Below, in pieces: positions 9,612 through 15,192 of a DNA stretch of 15,192 bases (positions within the stretch are counted from its first letter, which is position 1; every line of letters starts with the position of its first letter). Origin of the DNA: Pseudomonadota bacterium (lineage in GTDB: Bacteria > Pseudomonadota > Alphaproteobacteria > Rhodospirillales > 2-02-FULL-58-16); assembly GCA_022560215.1 (NCBI GenBank), contig JADFTO010000034.1, positions 1 through 15,192 of the forward strand. Reading direction: 5' to 3'. The notes under the pieces are model-generated. The model made no database searches. It was not told the origin of the DNA and saw only the letters and a program-made list of their open reading frames with translations. A program made the translations under genes and the position numbers.

Positions 9612-9639
9612 ATGGTAGCCGGATTACCGCGCCAGTCAA
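9612..9639 (-). promoter_or_regulatory. Proximal candidate promoter of the tct operon
   Basis: On the minus strand TTGACT (plus 9634-9639) and TACCAT (plus 9612-9617) are 16 bases apart, matching sigma-70 boxes at 5 of 6 and 4 of 6 positions. Transcription would begin near 9605, giving a leader of about 60 bases to tctC. It is favoured over the distal site for its distance to the gene. Confidence 0.42.
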
Positions 9640-9735
9640 TCGGCTGGGACCGGGGCCCTCGAGGCGCCCGGCCGGATGCTCCTGTTTCCCCCGATCGGCG
9701 GCCCGGCAAGGCCGGAGCGCAGATCGAGGGGAAAC

Positions 9736-9783
9736 ACCAATTCGCGAATGGTAAATTTCGCCAAATCACAAAGTCAAGGCGAA
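9736..9783. promoter_or_regulatory. Two dyads overlapping the distal promoter: possible operators
   Basis: ACCAATTCGCGAATGGT (9736-9752) is a near-perfect palindrome with core TTCGCGAA and overlaps the -10 box. TTCGCC (9757-9762) and GGCGAA (9778-9783) flank the -35 box. This is a plausible binding site for a dimeric regulator. No regulator gene is in the window. Confidence 0.3.
9748..9777 (-). promoter_or_regulatory. Distal candidate promoter of the tct operon
   Basis: TTGACT (plus 9772-9777) and TACCAT (plus 9748-9753) on the minus strand, 18 bases apart, use the same two hexamers as the proximal site. Start would be near 9741, giving a leader of roughly 195 bases. Confidence 0.38.
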
Positions 9784-9816
9784 GCGCGCCGAGCTTAAGA
9801 ATCAAGGGTTTCGGAG

Positions 9817-9869
9817 AAAAATCAATGATCGGATTGGGCGGCAGGTCCGCCGTCCGGAACCGCCCATCC
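9817..9869 (-). terminator. Probable rho-independent terminator of the phn operon
   Basis: On the minus strand GGATGGGCGG (plus 9860-9869) pairs with CCGCCCAATCC (plus 9831-9841), with one bulged base. A T-run, TTTTT (plus 9817-9821), follows about 9 bases later. It begins 33 bases after the last phnE stop. The gap before the T-run makes it imperfect. Confidence 0.4.
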
Positions 9870-9901
9870 CCGGAGGTTTCGCCGCCTGGAGGCGGGGGCT
9901 C

Positions 9902-10714
9902 TCAAGTGATCTTGGCGCGCACGCCGGCCGAGATGAATTCGCTCACCACCACCACGCAGAATACTGCCACCAGCATCAGCGATACCTCCTGCCATAAGAA
10001 CAGGTTGATCGAGGCGTAAAGCTGGATGCCGATGCCGCCGGCGCCGACGAAGCCGAGAACGGTGGATTCGCGGATGTTGATGTCCCAGCGGTAAACGGTG
10101 ATCCCGTAGATCACCGGCATGACCTGAGGCAGGATGCCGTACCACAGCACCTGGAGGCGCGAGGCGCCGGTGGCCTCTATGGCCTCCACCGTGCCCCGAT
10201 CGACCTCCTCGATGGCCTCGGCGGTCAATTTCCCCATGAAGCCGATGGAGCGCATGGCGATGGCCCAGATGCCGGCCATCGGGCCGGGGCCGAAAATGGC
10301 GACGAACAGGAGGCCCCAGACCACCGTGTTGACCGAACGCGAGGTGACCAGGATCAGCCGCCCGATAAACCATGTGACGGAATTGAAAGTGGTGTTGCGC
10401 GCCGCCAGGAAGGCGACCGGGAAGGCGATGGCGAGGGTCGCCACGGTGCCCAGGGTGGCGATGTGGATGGTCTCGATCAACGGCTCGTAGAGTCGGTCGA
10501 GAAAATCCAGGTCGGGCGGCCACATGCGGACGAACAGGTCGGCGGCCTGGATGTGGGCGTCGAGGAAATAGAACCACGGGATGTCCAAATTGCTCACCGA
10601 CCACACGGCGACGAAGACGACGCCCACATACCAGGCGTAGCGGACCAGGGTCTGGCGCGGCGTGAAGCGCTGCCAGACTTCCGGGTGTTTCAGGGCGTGT
10701 TCGGCCAGGGTCAT
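9902..10714 (-). CDS. phnE: PhnE-family ABC transporter permease (second permease)
   Basis: This 270-residue inner-membrane protein has about six membrane segments. The cytoplasmic EAA loop, EAIEATGASRLQVLWYGILP (177-196), is the docking site for the ATPase. ILVTSRSVNTVVWGLLFVAIFGPGP and STVLGFVGAGGIG are typical of the PhnE family. The start overlaps the upstream permease stop by four bases (ATGA), with GGGAG nine bases before it. The two permeases are diverged copies and most likely form a heterodimer. This is the last gene of the operon, followed by a probable terminator. Confidence 0.92.
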   Translation of the reverse strand: MTLAEHALKHPEVWQRFTPRQTLVRYAWYVGVVFVAVWSVSNLDIPWFYFLDAHIQAADLFVRMWPPDLDFLDRLYEPLIETIHIATLGTVATLAIAFPVAFLAARNTTFNSVTWFIGRLILVTSRSVNTVVWGLLFVAIFGPGPMAGIWAIAMRSIGFMGKLTAEAIEEVDRGTVEAIEATGASRLQVLWYGILPQVMPVIYGITVYRWDINIRESTVLGFVGAGGIGIQLYASINLFLWQEVSLMLVAVFCVVVVSEFISAGVRAKIT

Positions 10715-11526
10715 CTGAGCCGCTCCCGAACCCAGTCGGAGAAGAACTCACCGATGAAGACCAGGGTGACGATGGTCATGATGATGGCCAGGCTGAAGTC
10801 GTAATCGTAGCGGCTGAAGGTGGCCGCCAGGACCTGGCCGATCCCCCCGGCGCCGACGATGCCGACCACCGTCGAATGGCGGAGGTTGGCGTCGAGGCGG
10901 TAGATCGATACCCCCAGATAGCGGGGCAGGGACTGCGGCGAAATGCAGTAGATCAGCAGTTTGGCGAAGCCGGCCCCGGTGGCGCGCACCGCCTCGAGCT
11001 GTCCCGGCGGCATGTTCTCGATGTCCTCGGCCAGCATCTTCGCGATGAAGCTGGTCGAGGCGATGAGCAGGGTCAGCACCCCGGCCAGGGGGCCGAAACC
11101 GAAAATCTTGACGAAGAAGATGGCGATGATGATTTCGTGGAAGGTCCGCGAAAGGACGATGATGGTGCGGGCCACCAGATAGACCGGCCTGGGCACCAGG
11201 TTGACGGCGCCGCAAAGGCCCAGCGGCACCGCCAGGATCATGCCGAAGAAGCTCGCCGCCAGCGCCATCTGGACGCTTTCCACCACCCCCCTGACCAGCA
11301 GCTCCCAGCGGCTGAAATCGGGCGGGACCATGCGCGCGAACATGTTTCCGGCCCGGGGCAAGCCGCTGGCCATCCGATGCCAGTTGATATCGAGGGTGCC
11401 TAAGGACCAGAAGAGGTAGGCCACGACCAGGGCGAACAGGCCGTACCTGTAATAAGGGCTCTCGATCAGCTTGATGGTGTGCCATTCGCGCCGGGGGGCG
11501 CTTTCGGTTGCGGCCGGCCCGGTCAT
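10711..11526 (-). CDS. phnE: PhnE-family ABC transporter permease (first permease)
   Basis: This 271-residue integral membrane protein has the family motifs IIVLSRTFHEIIIAIFFVKI, EDIENMPPGQLEAVRATGAG (EAA loop about 178-201) and STVVGIVGAGGIGQ. It overlaps phnC upstream and the second phnE downstream by four bases each, so all three membrane-complex genes are translationally coupled. It pairs with the other PhnE to form the channel for the ligand delivered by PhnD. The N-terminal 20 residues are polar and cytoplasmic. Confidence 0.92.
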   Translation of the reverse strand: MTGPAATESAPRREWHTIKLIESPYYRYGLFALVVAYLFWSLGTLDINWHRMASGLPRAGNMFARMVPPDFSRWELLVRGVVESVQMALAASFFGMILAVPLGLCGAVNLVPRPVYLVARTIIVLSRTFHEIIIAIFFVKIFGFGPLAGVLTLLIASTSFIAKMLAEDIENMPPGQLEAVRATGAGFAKLLIYCISPQSLPRYLGVSIYRLDANLRHSTVVGIVGAGGIGQVLAATFSRYDYDFSLAIIMTIVTLVFIGEFFSDWVRERLR

Positions 11527-12401
11527 CCCGCCGAGGCCTCGCGGATGAACCCCTTTTCCTCTCCGGGCTTCTTTTTGGCCGCCGCCTTCTCCTTCCCGGC
11601 CTCGTCTACGGTGTCGTCCCCGTTTTCGTCTTCCTCCTCGACCTTGCGGATGGTGGTGCTCCAGTCCTCCTCGCCGTAGATGCGGGTCAGCACGTCCGGG
11701 TTCATCTCGCCGGGCAAGCCGTCGAAGACGATCCGCCCGTCGGCCAGCCCGATGATGCGGTCGGCAAAGGTCTGGGCCAGGGCGACATCGTGGATGTTGA
11801 CCAGCGCCGGGGTGTTGTGCTCGCGGGCCAACTCGACCAACAGGCGCATGATCTGGCGCGAGGTCTTGGGATCGAGGCTGGCCGTCGGCTCGTCGACCAG
11901 CAACAGCTCGGGCCTTTGCATCAGCGCCCGGGCGATGCCGACCCGCTGGCGCTCGCCGCCGGAAAGGGCGTCGGCGCGGGTGTTGTGGTAGCCGGTGAGC
12001 CCGACCCTGTCGAGGAGGTCGAAGGCGGCGGAAACGTCCCCGGGCGGGAACTTGCGCCTAAAGGCCCGCCAGAAACCGACATAGCCGAGGCGGCCCGAGA
12101 GCAGGTTCTCCATCACCGTCAGGCGTTCCACCAGGTTGTACTCCTGGAAGATCATGCCCATCCGCCGGCGCGCCTTGCGCAGGCCGCGGCGGCTGAGGGC
12201 GACGATGTCGGTGCCGTCCAGTTCGATATGGCCCGAGGTCGGCTCGACCAGACGGTTGATGCAGCGGAGAAGGGTGCTCTTGCCGGCCCCCGACGGGCCG
12301 ATGATGGCGACCACCTTGGGCTCGTCGACGGTGAAGCTGACTCCGTTCAGCGCCCTTGCCCCGGTGGGATAGACCTTGACGAGATCGGTAATCGTAAGCA
12401 T
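11523..12401 (-). CDS. phnC: PhnC-family ABC transporter ATPase with a charged C-terminal tail
   Basis: This is a complete ATP-binding subunit: Walker A GPSGAGKS (35-42), Q-loop FQEYN (85-89), signature LSGGERQRVGIARAL (146-160), Walker B LLLVDEPTASLD (166-177) and H-loop NIHD (202-205). The style matches PhnC, the ATPase of phosphonate/phosphate-ester importers. About 35 residues beyond the usual end form a highly charged tail, first acidic (EEEDENGDD), then lysine-rich (KEKAAAKKKPGEEKG). GAAAGG lies ahead of the ATG at 12401. It follows phnD after a hairpin and overlaps the first phnE by four bases. Confidence 0.93.
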   Translation of the reverse strand: MLTITDLVKVYPTGARALNGVSFTVDEPKVVAIIGPSGAGKSTLLRCINRLVEPTSGHIELDGTDIVALSRRGLRKARRRMGMIFQEYNLVERLTVMENLLSGRLGYVGFWRAFRRKFPPGDVSAAFDLLDRVGLTGYHNTRADALSGGERQRVGIARALMQRPELLLVDEPTASLDPKTSRQIMRLLVELAREHNTPALVNIHDVALAQTFADRIIGLADGRIVFDGLPGEMNPDVLTRIYGEEDWSTTIRKVEEEDENGDDTVDEAGKEKAAAKKKPGEEKGFIREASAG

Positions 12402-12413
12402 CTGAGGCCTTTC

Positions 12414-12460
12414 GCGTCGGACCGCCGCCCATATTAAGACAGGGCGGCGGCCCTCGACGC
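12414..12460 (-). promoter_or_regulatory. Strong hairpin between phnD and phnC
   Basis: GGACCGCCGCCC (12419-12430) and GGGCGGCGGCCC (12442-12453) form a 12-bp stem (one G-U in the minus-strand RNA) with an 11-base AT-rich loop. After a 2-base bulge, GCGTC (12414-12418) pairs with GACGC (12456-12460). No T-tract is present. Its position right after the binding-protein gene suggests 3'-end stabilisation or attenuation. It ends 13 bases before the phnC start. Confidence 0.6.
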
Positions 12461-12484
12461 AAGCTTAGATACGTTCGTTAGCCT

Positions 12485-13525
12485 TTACTTCTTCTTCTTC
12501 TTTTTTCTCTTGGCTGCCGCTTTCGCGTCTTCCGCGCGCAGGGCCTCCTGGCTGTAGACGACGCCGTTTTCCTTCTGGATCAGGCGGATGGGCCGCCAGT
12601 GCTTCTTGAAGGTGATGGGAACGAAACCGTCCCTCGGCTTGAACTCATCGAAAAGCTCCGTACCCGCCCAGTCGAAGCTGAGGAACGCATATATCACCTT
12701 GCGCGCCAAGTCCGGGTGCAGGTTATACACCAGCCCGTAGGAAGTGGTCGGGAAGGTCTCGGATTCCCAGATGATGTTGATGTCCTCGCGCTTGAGCATG
12801 CCCTTCATGATCATGCGGTCGAGCACGCTGGAGGCGATGGGGGCGGCGTCGTAGTCCTTGTTGACGACCCCCATGATCGAGTTGTCGTGCTTGCCCGAAT
12901 AGAGGACCTCGTAGTCCTTTCCGGGAACCACGCCCATTTCCTTGAAGTAGGCGCGCGGCGCCTGGTTGCCGGAGTTCGAGGTGGGTGTGACATGGGCGAT
13001 CTTGCGCCCCTTCATGTCCTTGATTTCTTTGATGTCGGAATCCTTGGGGGTGATCACCTGCAACTTGTAGCCGAAGATTTTCCCTTCCTTGCCCATGATG
13101 GCGAAGGGGACGTAGCCGGCCAGGTTGACCCCGAACACCGTCGGCCCGGTCGAGATGCCGGCCACGTGCAGGCGGCCCGAGCGCATGGCCTCGACCTGGG
13201 CGGCGTAGGATTCTGCCCCATACCACTTGGTCTTCTTGCCGGTCTCCTTGGCCAGGTATTCCATGAATTCGGTGAACACGTTCTCGTAGACCGACGGGTC
13301 CTCGACCGGAGTGTAGGAGAAGATGAGGGTGTCCGGGTTGAGCCACTTGCTCGGGTCGGTCGGCGTGTCGGCGACCAGGTCGCCGTCCTCGTCGCAAAAG
13401 CGGACGTCGAGATCGCCGCGCGGGCATTCGGCGGCCCCCGACGGGACGGTCCAGGCCAGGATGACCGCCAACAGGGCGGTGCCCGTCAGGCATCTTTTAA
13501 AGGTGTGATTTAAATGCGTGATCAT
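12485..13525 (-). CDS. phnD: PhnD-family periplasmic phosphonate/organophosphate-binding protein
   Basis: The 346-residue product has a signal peptide (core LTGTALLAVILAW, likely cut after PSGAA). A type II periplasmic-binding fold follows, in the PhnD style: LIFSYTPVEDPSVYENVFTE, GAESYAAQVEAMRSGRLHVA, THE ligand-loop-like HVTPTSNSGNQAP (178-190) and KDYDAAPIASSVLDRM. The start at 13525 was chosen because GGAGGAAGCA directly precedes it and the signal peptide begins there; the open frame extends 36 codons further without a ribosome site. Between the signal and the fold is a small acidic segment with two cysteines (Cys34, Cys44) and DEDGDLVAD. The C-terminus is a lysine run (KRKKKKKK). It should deliver an organic phosphorus ligand to the PhnC/PhnE/PhnE complex. 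Confidence 0.92.
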   Translation of the reverse strand: MITHLNHTFKRCLTGTALLAVILAWTVPSGAAECPRGDLDVRFCDEDGDLVADTPTDPSKWLNPDTLIFSYTPVEDPSVYENVFTEFMEYLAKETGKKTKWYGAESYAAQVEAMRSGRLHVAGISTGPTVFGVNLAGYVPFAIMGKEGKIFGYKLQVITPKDSDIKEIKDMKGRKIAHVTPTSNSGNQAPRAYFKEMGVVPGKDYEVLYSGKHDNSIMGVVNKDYDAAPIASSVLDRMIMKGMLKREDINIIWESETFPTTSYGLVYNLHPDLARKVIYAFLSFDWAGTELFDEFKPRDGFVPITFKKHWRPIRLIQKENGVVYSQEALRAEDAKAAAKRKKKKKK

Positions 13526-13631
13526 TGCTTCCTCCAGTTGTTGATTGTCGGACGGGGTTCCCGTGTGCGCCGCAAGCCTCGCTCGGCCCCGTCTCGTTTG
13601 AATCTGGCAGTGGCGATTTCGCTGCCCGGAC

Positions 13632-13661
13632 ACTCTACAGGGTGCGGAAGGCGGGAGACAA
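13632..13661 (-). promoter_or_regulatory. Weak candidate promoter upstream of phnD
   Basis: In the 180-base gap between the HAD gene and phnD the minus strand has TTGTCT (plus 13656-13661) and TAGAGT (plus 13632-13637), 18 bases apart, each 4 of 6 to consensus. It would give a leader of roughly 100 bases. No recognisable Pho box was seen, so phosphate control is not supported by sequence. Confidence 0.22.
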
Positions 13662-13705
13662 GACGACTCGTGCCTTCATCTCGCTGGGAAGCCTGCGGGG
13701 CAACG

Positions 13706-14494
13706 TCATTCGAGGAGCGCCGCCGCCAGCTCCGCGAACCCCGCCCCGGCCCGGGCCTCCGTCACATAGGCGGGTTCCTGTTCAAGGGTATCGGCGAAGT
13801 CGCGGACGTTGGCGACGCCGACGGCATTGGGGAAAAAACCGAACATGGGGGCGTCGTTCGGCGAGTCCCCGACGAAGACATAGCGCGCCCGCTCGGCGTC
13901 CAGGTCGACGCCGAAGGCCCGGTCCATCAGGGCGCGGGTCATGGTCAGCTTGTCGTAGTCGCCGAACCAGCCGTTGACGTGGATCGAACTCACCTTGGCG
14001 GTGGCGCCGGCCTGCTCGAAGAGGGCGACGATGCGCTCCACGTCCGCGGGCGGGAGCGGGCCTGCGTCCTCGCCATAGTCGATGGCCAGGTCGGCTTCCC
14101 GGTAGGGCTGGTCGGCGGCGACGGCGGCGCCCGGGACTCGGGCCAGGATGCGCTCGGCGATGGCGTCCAGGCGCTCCCGGTCGGCGGCGCGTTCCTCGGC
14201 CGTCTTCCGGTAATGGCGCTCCATGCGGCGCGCGTCGCGGTGGTAGCGGTAATAGAAGGCGCCGTTCTCGCCGACGATCCCGTCCACCGGCCACATGCGG
14301 GCCATGTGATCGCACCAGCCCGCGGGGCGCCCCGTGATCGGCACCACCATAAGCCCTGAGTCCCTGAGCCGCTCCATGGCGCCGTAGGCCCCGGCGGTGA
14401 GCCGCCCGTCCGTGGTCAGGGTGTCGTCGATGTCGGCGAACACGCCCCGCACCGCGCGCCGGTCGGGGAGCGGAAACTCGGCCAGGGGCTTCAT
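13706..14494 (-). CDS. HAD-superfamily IIB (Cof-like) sugar/polyol-phosphate phosphatase
   Basis: This 262-residue enzyme has all HAD motifs: I FADIDDTLT (nucleophile Asp21, acid Asp23), II VPITGRP (Thr54), III Lys182 in GDYDKLTM, and IV VGDSPNDAPMF (Asp210, Asp214). The cap lies between motifs II and III (about 80-180), defining subclass IIB, which includes mannosyl-3-phosphoglycerate, sucrose-phosphate and trehalose-phosphate phosphatases. It should hydrolyse a small phosphomonoester in the cytoplasm with Mg2+. The start at 14494 was chosen over a longer frame because its ATG overlaps the glpD stop as ATGA, and the 43-residue extension only duplicates glpD sequence in another frame. GGGGAG lies 9 bases upstream. 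The substrate is unknown; its position between glpD and a PhnD-type importer points to an organic phosphate. Confidence 0.88.
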   Translation of the reverse strand: MKPLAEFPLPDRRAVRGVFADIDDTLTTDGRLTAGAYGAMERLRDSGLMVVPITGRPAGWCDHMARMWPVDGIVGENGAFYYRYHRDARRMERHYRKTAEERAADRERLDAIAERILARVPGAAVAADQPYREADLAIDYGEDAGPLPPADVERIVALFEQAGATAKVSSIHVNGWFGDYDKLTMTRALMDRAFGVDLDAERARYVFVGDSPNDAPMFGFFPNAVGVANVRDFADTLEQEPAYVTEARAGAGFAELAAALLE

Positions 14495-15192
14495 CGGGGC
14501 GTGCTCCCCGCCTCGTTTCGCCTGGCCGCCATCCAGTCGCCGAGCCGGCCCGCCATGCCGTCGGGCGCCTTGAGCCCGAGCTTGGTGCGCCGCCACAGGA
14601 TGTCGCACGCGGTCCGTGCCCATTCCCGGTCCATCAAGTAGCGGGCCTCCGTCTCATAGAGGCCGGCGCCGAGCTCCTGGCCCAGGCCGCCCATGTCCGA
14701 AACCCCGTCCAGCAGCCGCTCCAGCCGGGTGCCGTAGGCGCGGGCGTAACGGCGGCAAAGGGATGGGGGCAGCCATGGATGGGCGTCGCGGGTGCGCGTC
14801 ATGAGGCCGTCCAGGCCGCCGGGGCCGAGGTCGCCTCCGGGCAGCGGCGCGGCCCCGGTCCACGGTGGACCCGAGGTCCCGAGCAGGGGTCCGATGCGCT
14901 CCAGCGCCGCTTCGGCCAGGGTGCGGTAGGTGGTGATCTTGCCGCCGTAGACGGAAAGCATGGGCGCTGAGCCGGCGACGGTCTTGAGGTCCAGGAGATA
15001 GTCCCTGGTCAGGCCCGAGGCGTCCTTGCCGGGGTCTCCATGCAGGGGCCTGACGCCGGCGAAGGACCAGACCACGTCCGCCGGCTCAGGCGGGCGCTTG
15101 AAGTAGCGGGCCGCCGCCCGGCACAGGTAGCCGGTCTCGTCATCGGAAATTACGGCCGAGGCCGGATCGCCCTCGAAGTCCAACTCGGGGGT
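14491..15192 (-). CDS. glpD: FAD-dependent glycerol-3-phosphate dehydrogenase, C-terminal part (runs off right edge)
   Basis: The 233 residues in view match the C-terminal half of GlpD, the membrane-associated enzyme that oxidises sn-glycerol-3-phosphate to dihydroxyacetone phosphate and feeds electrons to quinone. Motifs include VVWSFAGVRPL, the LTRDYLLDL strand, SVYGGKITTYRTLAEAALERI, and GPPWTGAAPLPGGDL. The C-terminal helical cap follows, with RRYARAYGTRLERLL, EARYLMDREWARTACDILWRRTKLGL. The opening 'TPELDFEGDP' corresponds to the family's 'TTD..Y.GDP'. The FAD-binding N-terminus lies beyond the window. The TGA stop overlaps the HAD phosphatase ATG, so the two are translationally coupled. 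Confidence 0.93.
   Translation of the reverse strand, partial: TPELDFEGDPASAVISDDETGYLCRAAARYFKRPPEPADVVWSFAGVRPLHGDPGKDASGLTRDYLLDLKTVAGSAPMLSVYGGKITTYRTLAEAALERIGPLLGTSGPPWTGAAPLPGGDLGPGGLDGLMTRTRDAHPWLPPSLCRRYARAYGTRLERLLDGVSDMGGLGQELGAGLYETEARYLMDREWARTACDILWRRTKLGLKAPDGMAGRLGDWMAARRNEAGSTPR

Larger units (their letters stand above)
9547..9901. other. 355-base gene-free regulatory gap between phnE and tctC
   Basis: No convincing gene was found on either strand. Reading the minus strand it holds, in order, a probable terminator after the phn operon, a distal promoter-like site with two overlapping dyads, a proximal promoter-like site, and the tctC ribosome site. The part at about 9735-9830 is AT-richer than its surroundings, as expected for a promoter zone. 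The small open frames crossing it are shadows of flanking genes. Confidence 0.6.

Noticed and set aside
9086..9805. 239-codon minus-strand frame spanning the tctC upstream region
   Set aside because: Most of it overlaps tctC in another frame, and its start lies within the promoter zone. The translation is Arg/Pro-rich noise.
13526..13633. 36-residue N-terminal extension of PhnD
   Set aside because: A strong ribosome site and signal peptide begin at 13525. The extension is polar and would bury the signal peptide.
13526..13705. Pho box upstream of phnD
   Set aside because: I looked for paired CTGTCAT-like half-sites at 11-base spacing and saw none.
14495..14623. 43-residue N-terminal extension of the HAD phosphatase
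   Set aside because: It is the glpD 3' end read in another frame; the HAD fold begins shortly after the ATG at 14494.

Overview
This is a GC-rich window (roughly two thirds G+C by eye) in which nearly all genes lie on the minus strand. The gene families suggest an alphaproteobacterium, perhaps Rhodospirillales-like. They include a tripartite tricarboxylate transporter (TTT), a PhnCDE-type importer with two permeases, GlpD, and a UvrD helicase with alphaproteobacterial-style motifs. There is no rRNA or tRNA, so the lineage is inferred only from protein style.

Layout, left to right. (1) Bases 1-171 hold the first 57 codons of prfA (release factor 1), running off the left edge. (2) Bases 268-2823 are one open minus-strand frame that looks like a mosaic. 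It has an almost complete UvrD/PcrA helicase core, then about 165 residues of a beta-propeller of the kind found before S9 (prolyl-oligopeptidase-like) peptidases, then a short tail resembling the C-terminus of histidyl-tRNA synthetase, a plausible normal neighbour of prfA. This is either a real rearrangement or an assembly chimera. (3) Divergent from it, 2900-3907 encodes an exported HtrA/DegP-like protein whose three catalytic positions all appear replaced, so it is a probable pseudoprotease with a PDZ domain.

(4) Bases 3940-9546, all minus, look like a transport-centred operon read in the order tctC, tctB, tctA, LVIVD-propeller protein, osmC-like gene, secreted six-cysteine protein. TctC should capture a carboxylate in the periplasm and TctA/TctB should import it. 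The last three genes are linked only by position. A GC-rich palindrome lies between tctC and tctB, and a perfect 13-bp inverted repeat lies before osmC. The 355-base gap upstream of tctC holds a probable terminator for the preceding operon and two promoter-like sites with the same hexamers.

(5) Bases 9902-15192, all minus, read glpD (partial), a HAD-IIB phosphatase, phnD, phnC, phnE, phnE. The glpD/HAD pair and the phnC/phnE/phnE genes overlap by 4 bases (ATGA). An ABC importer of the phosphonate/organophosphate class next to glycerol-3-phosphate dehydrogenase and a sugar-phosphatase-like HAD enzyme, with no C-P lyase gene in view, suggests uptake and use of an organic phosphate ester. That role is inferred.

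Both transport operons place a strong GC hairpin directly after the solute-binding-protein gene. No CRISPR array, insertion sequence, phage gene or defence system was seen.
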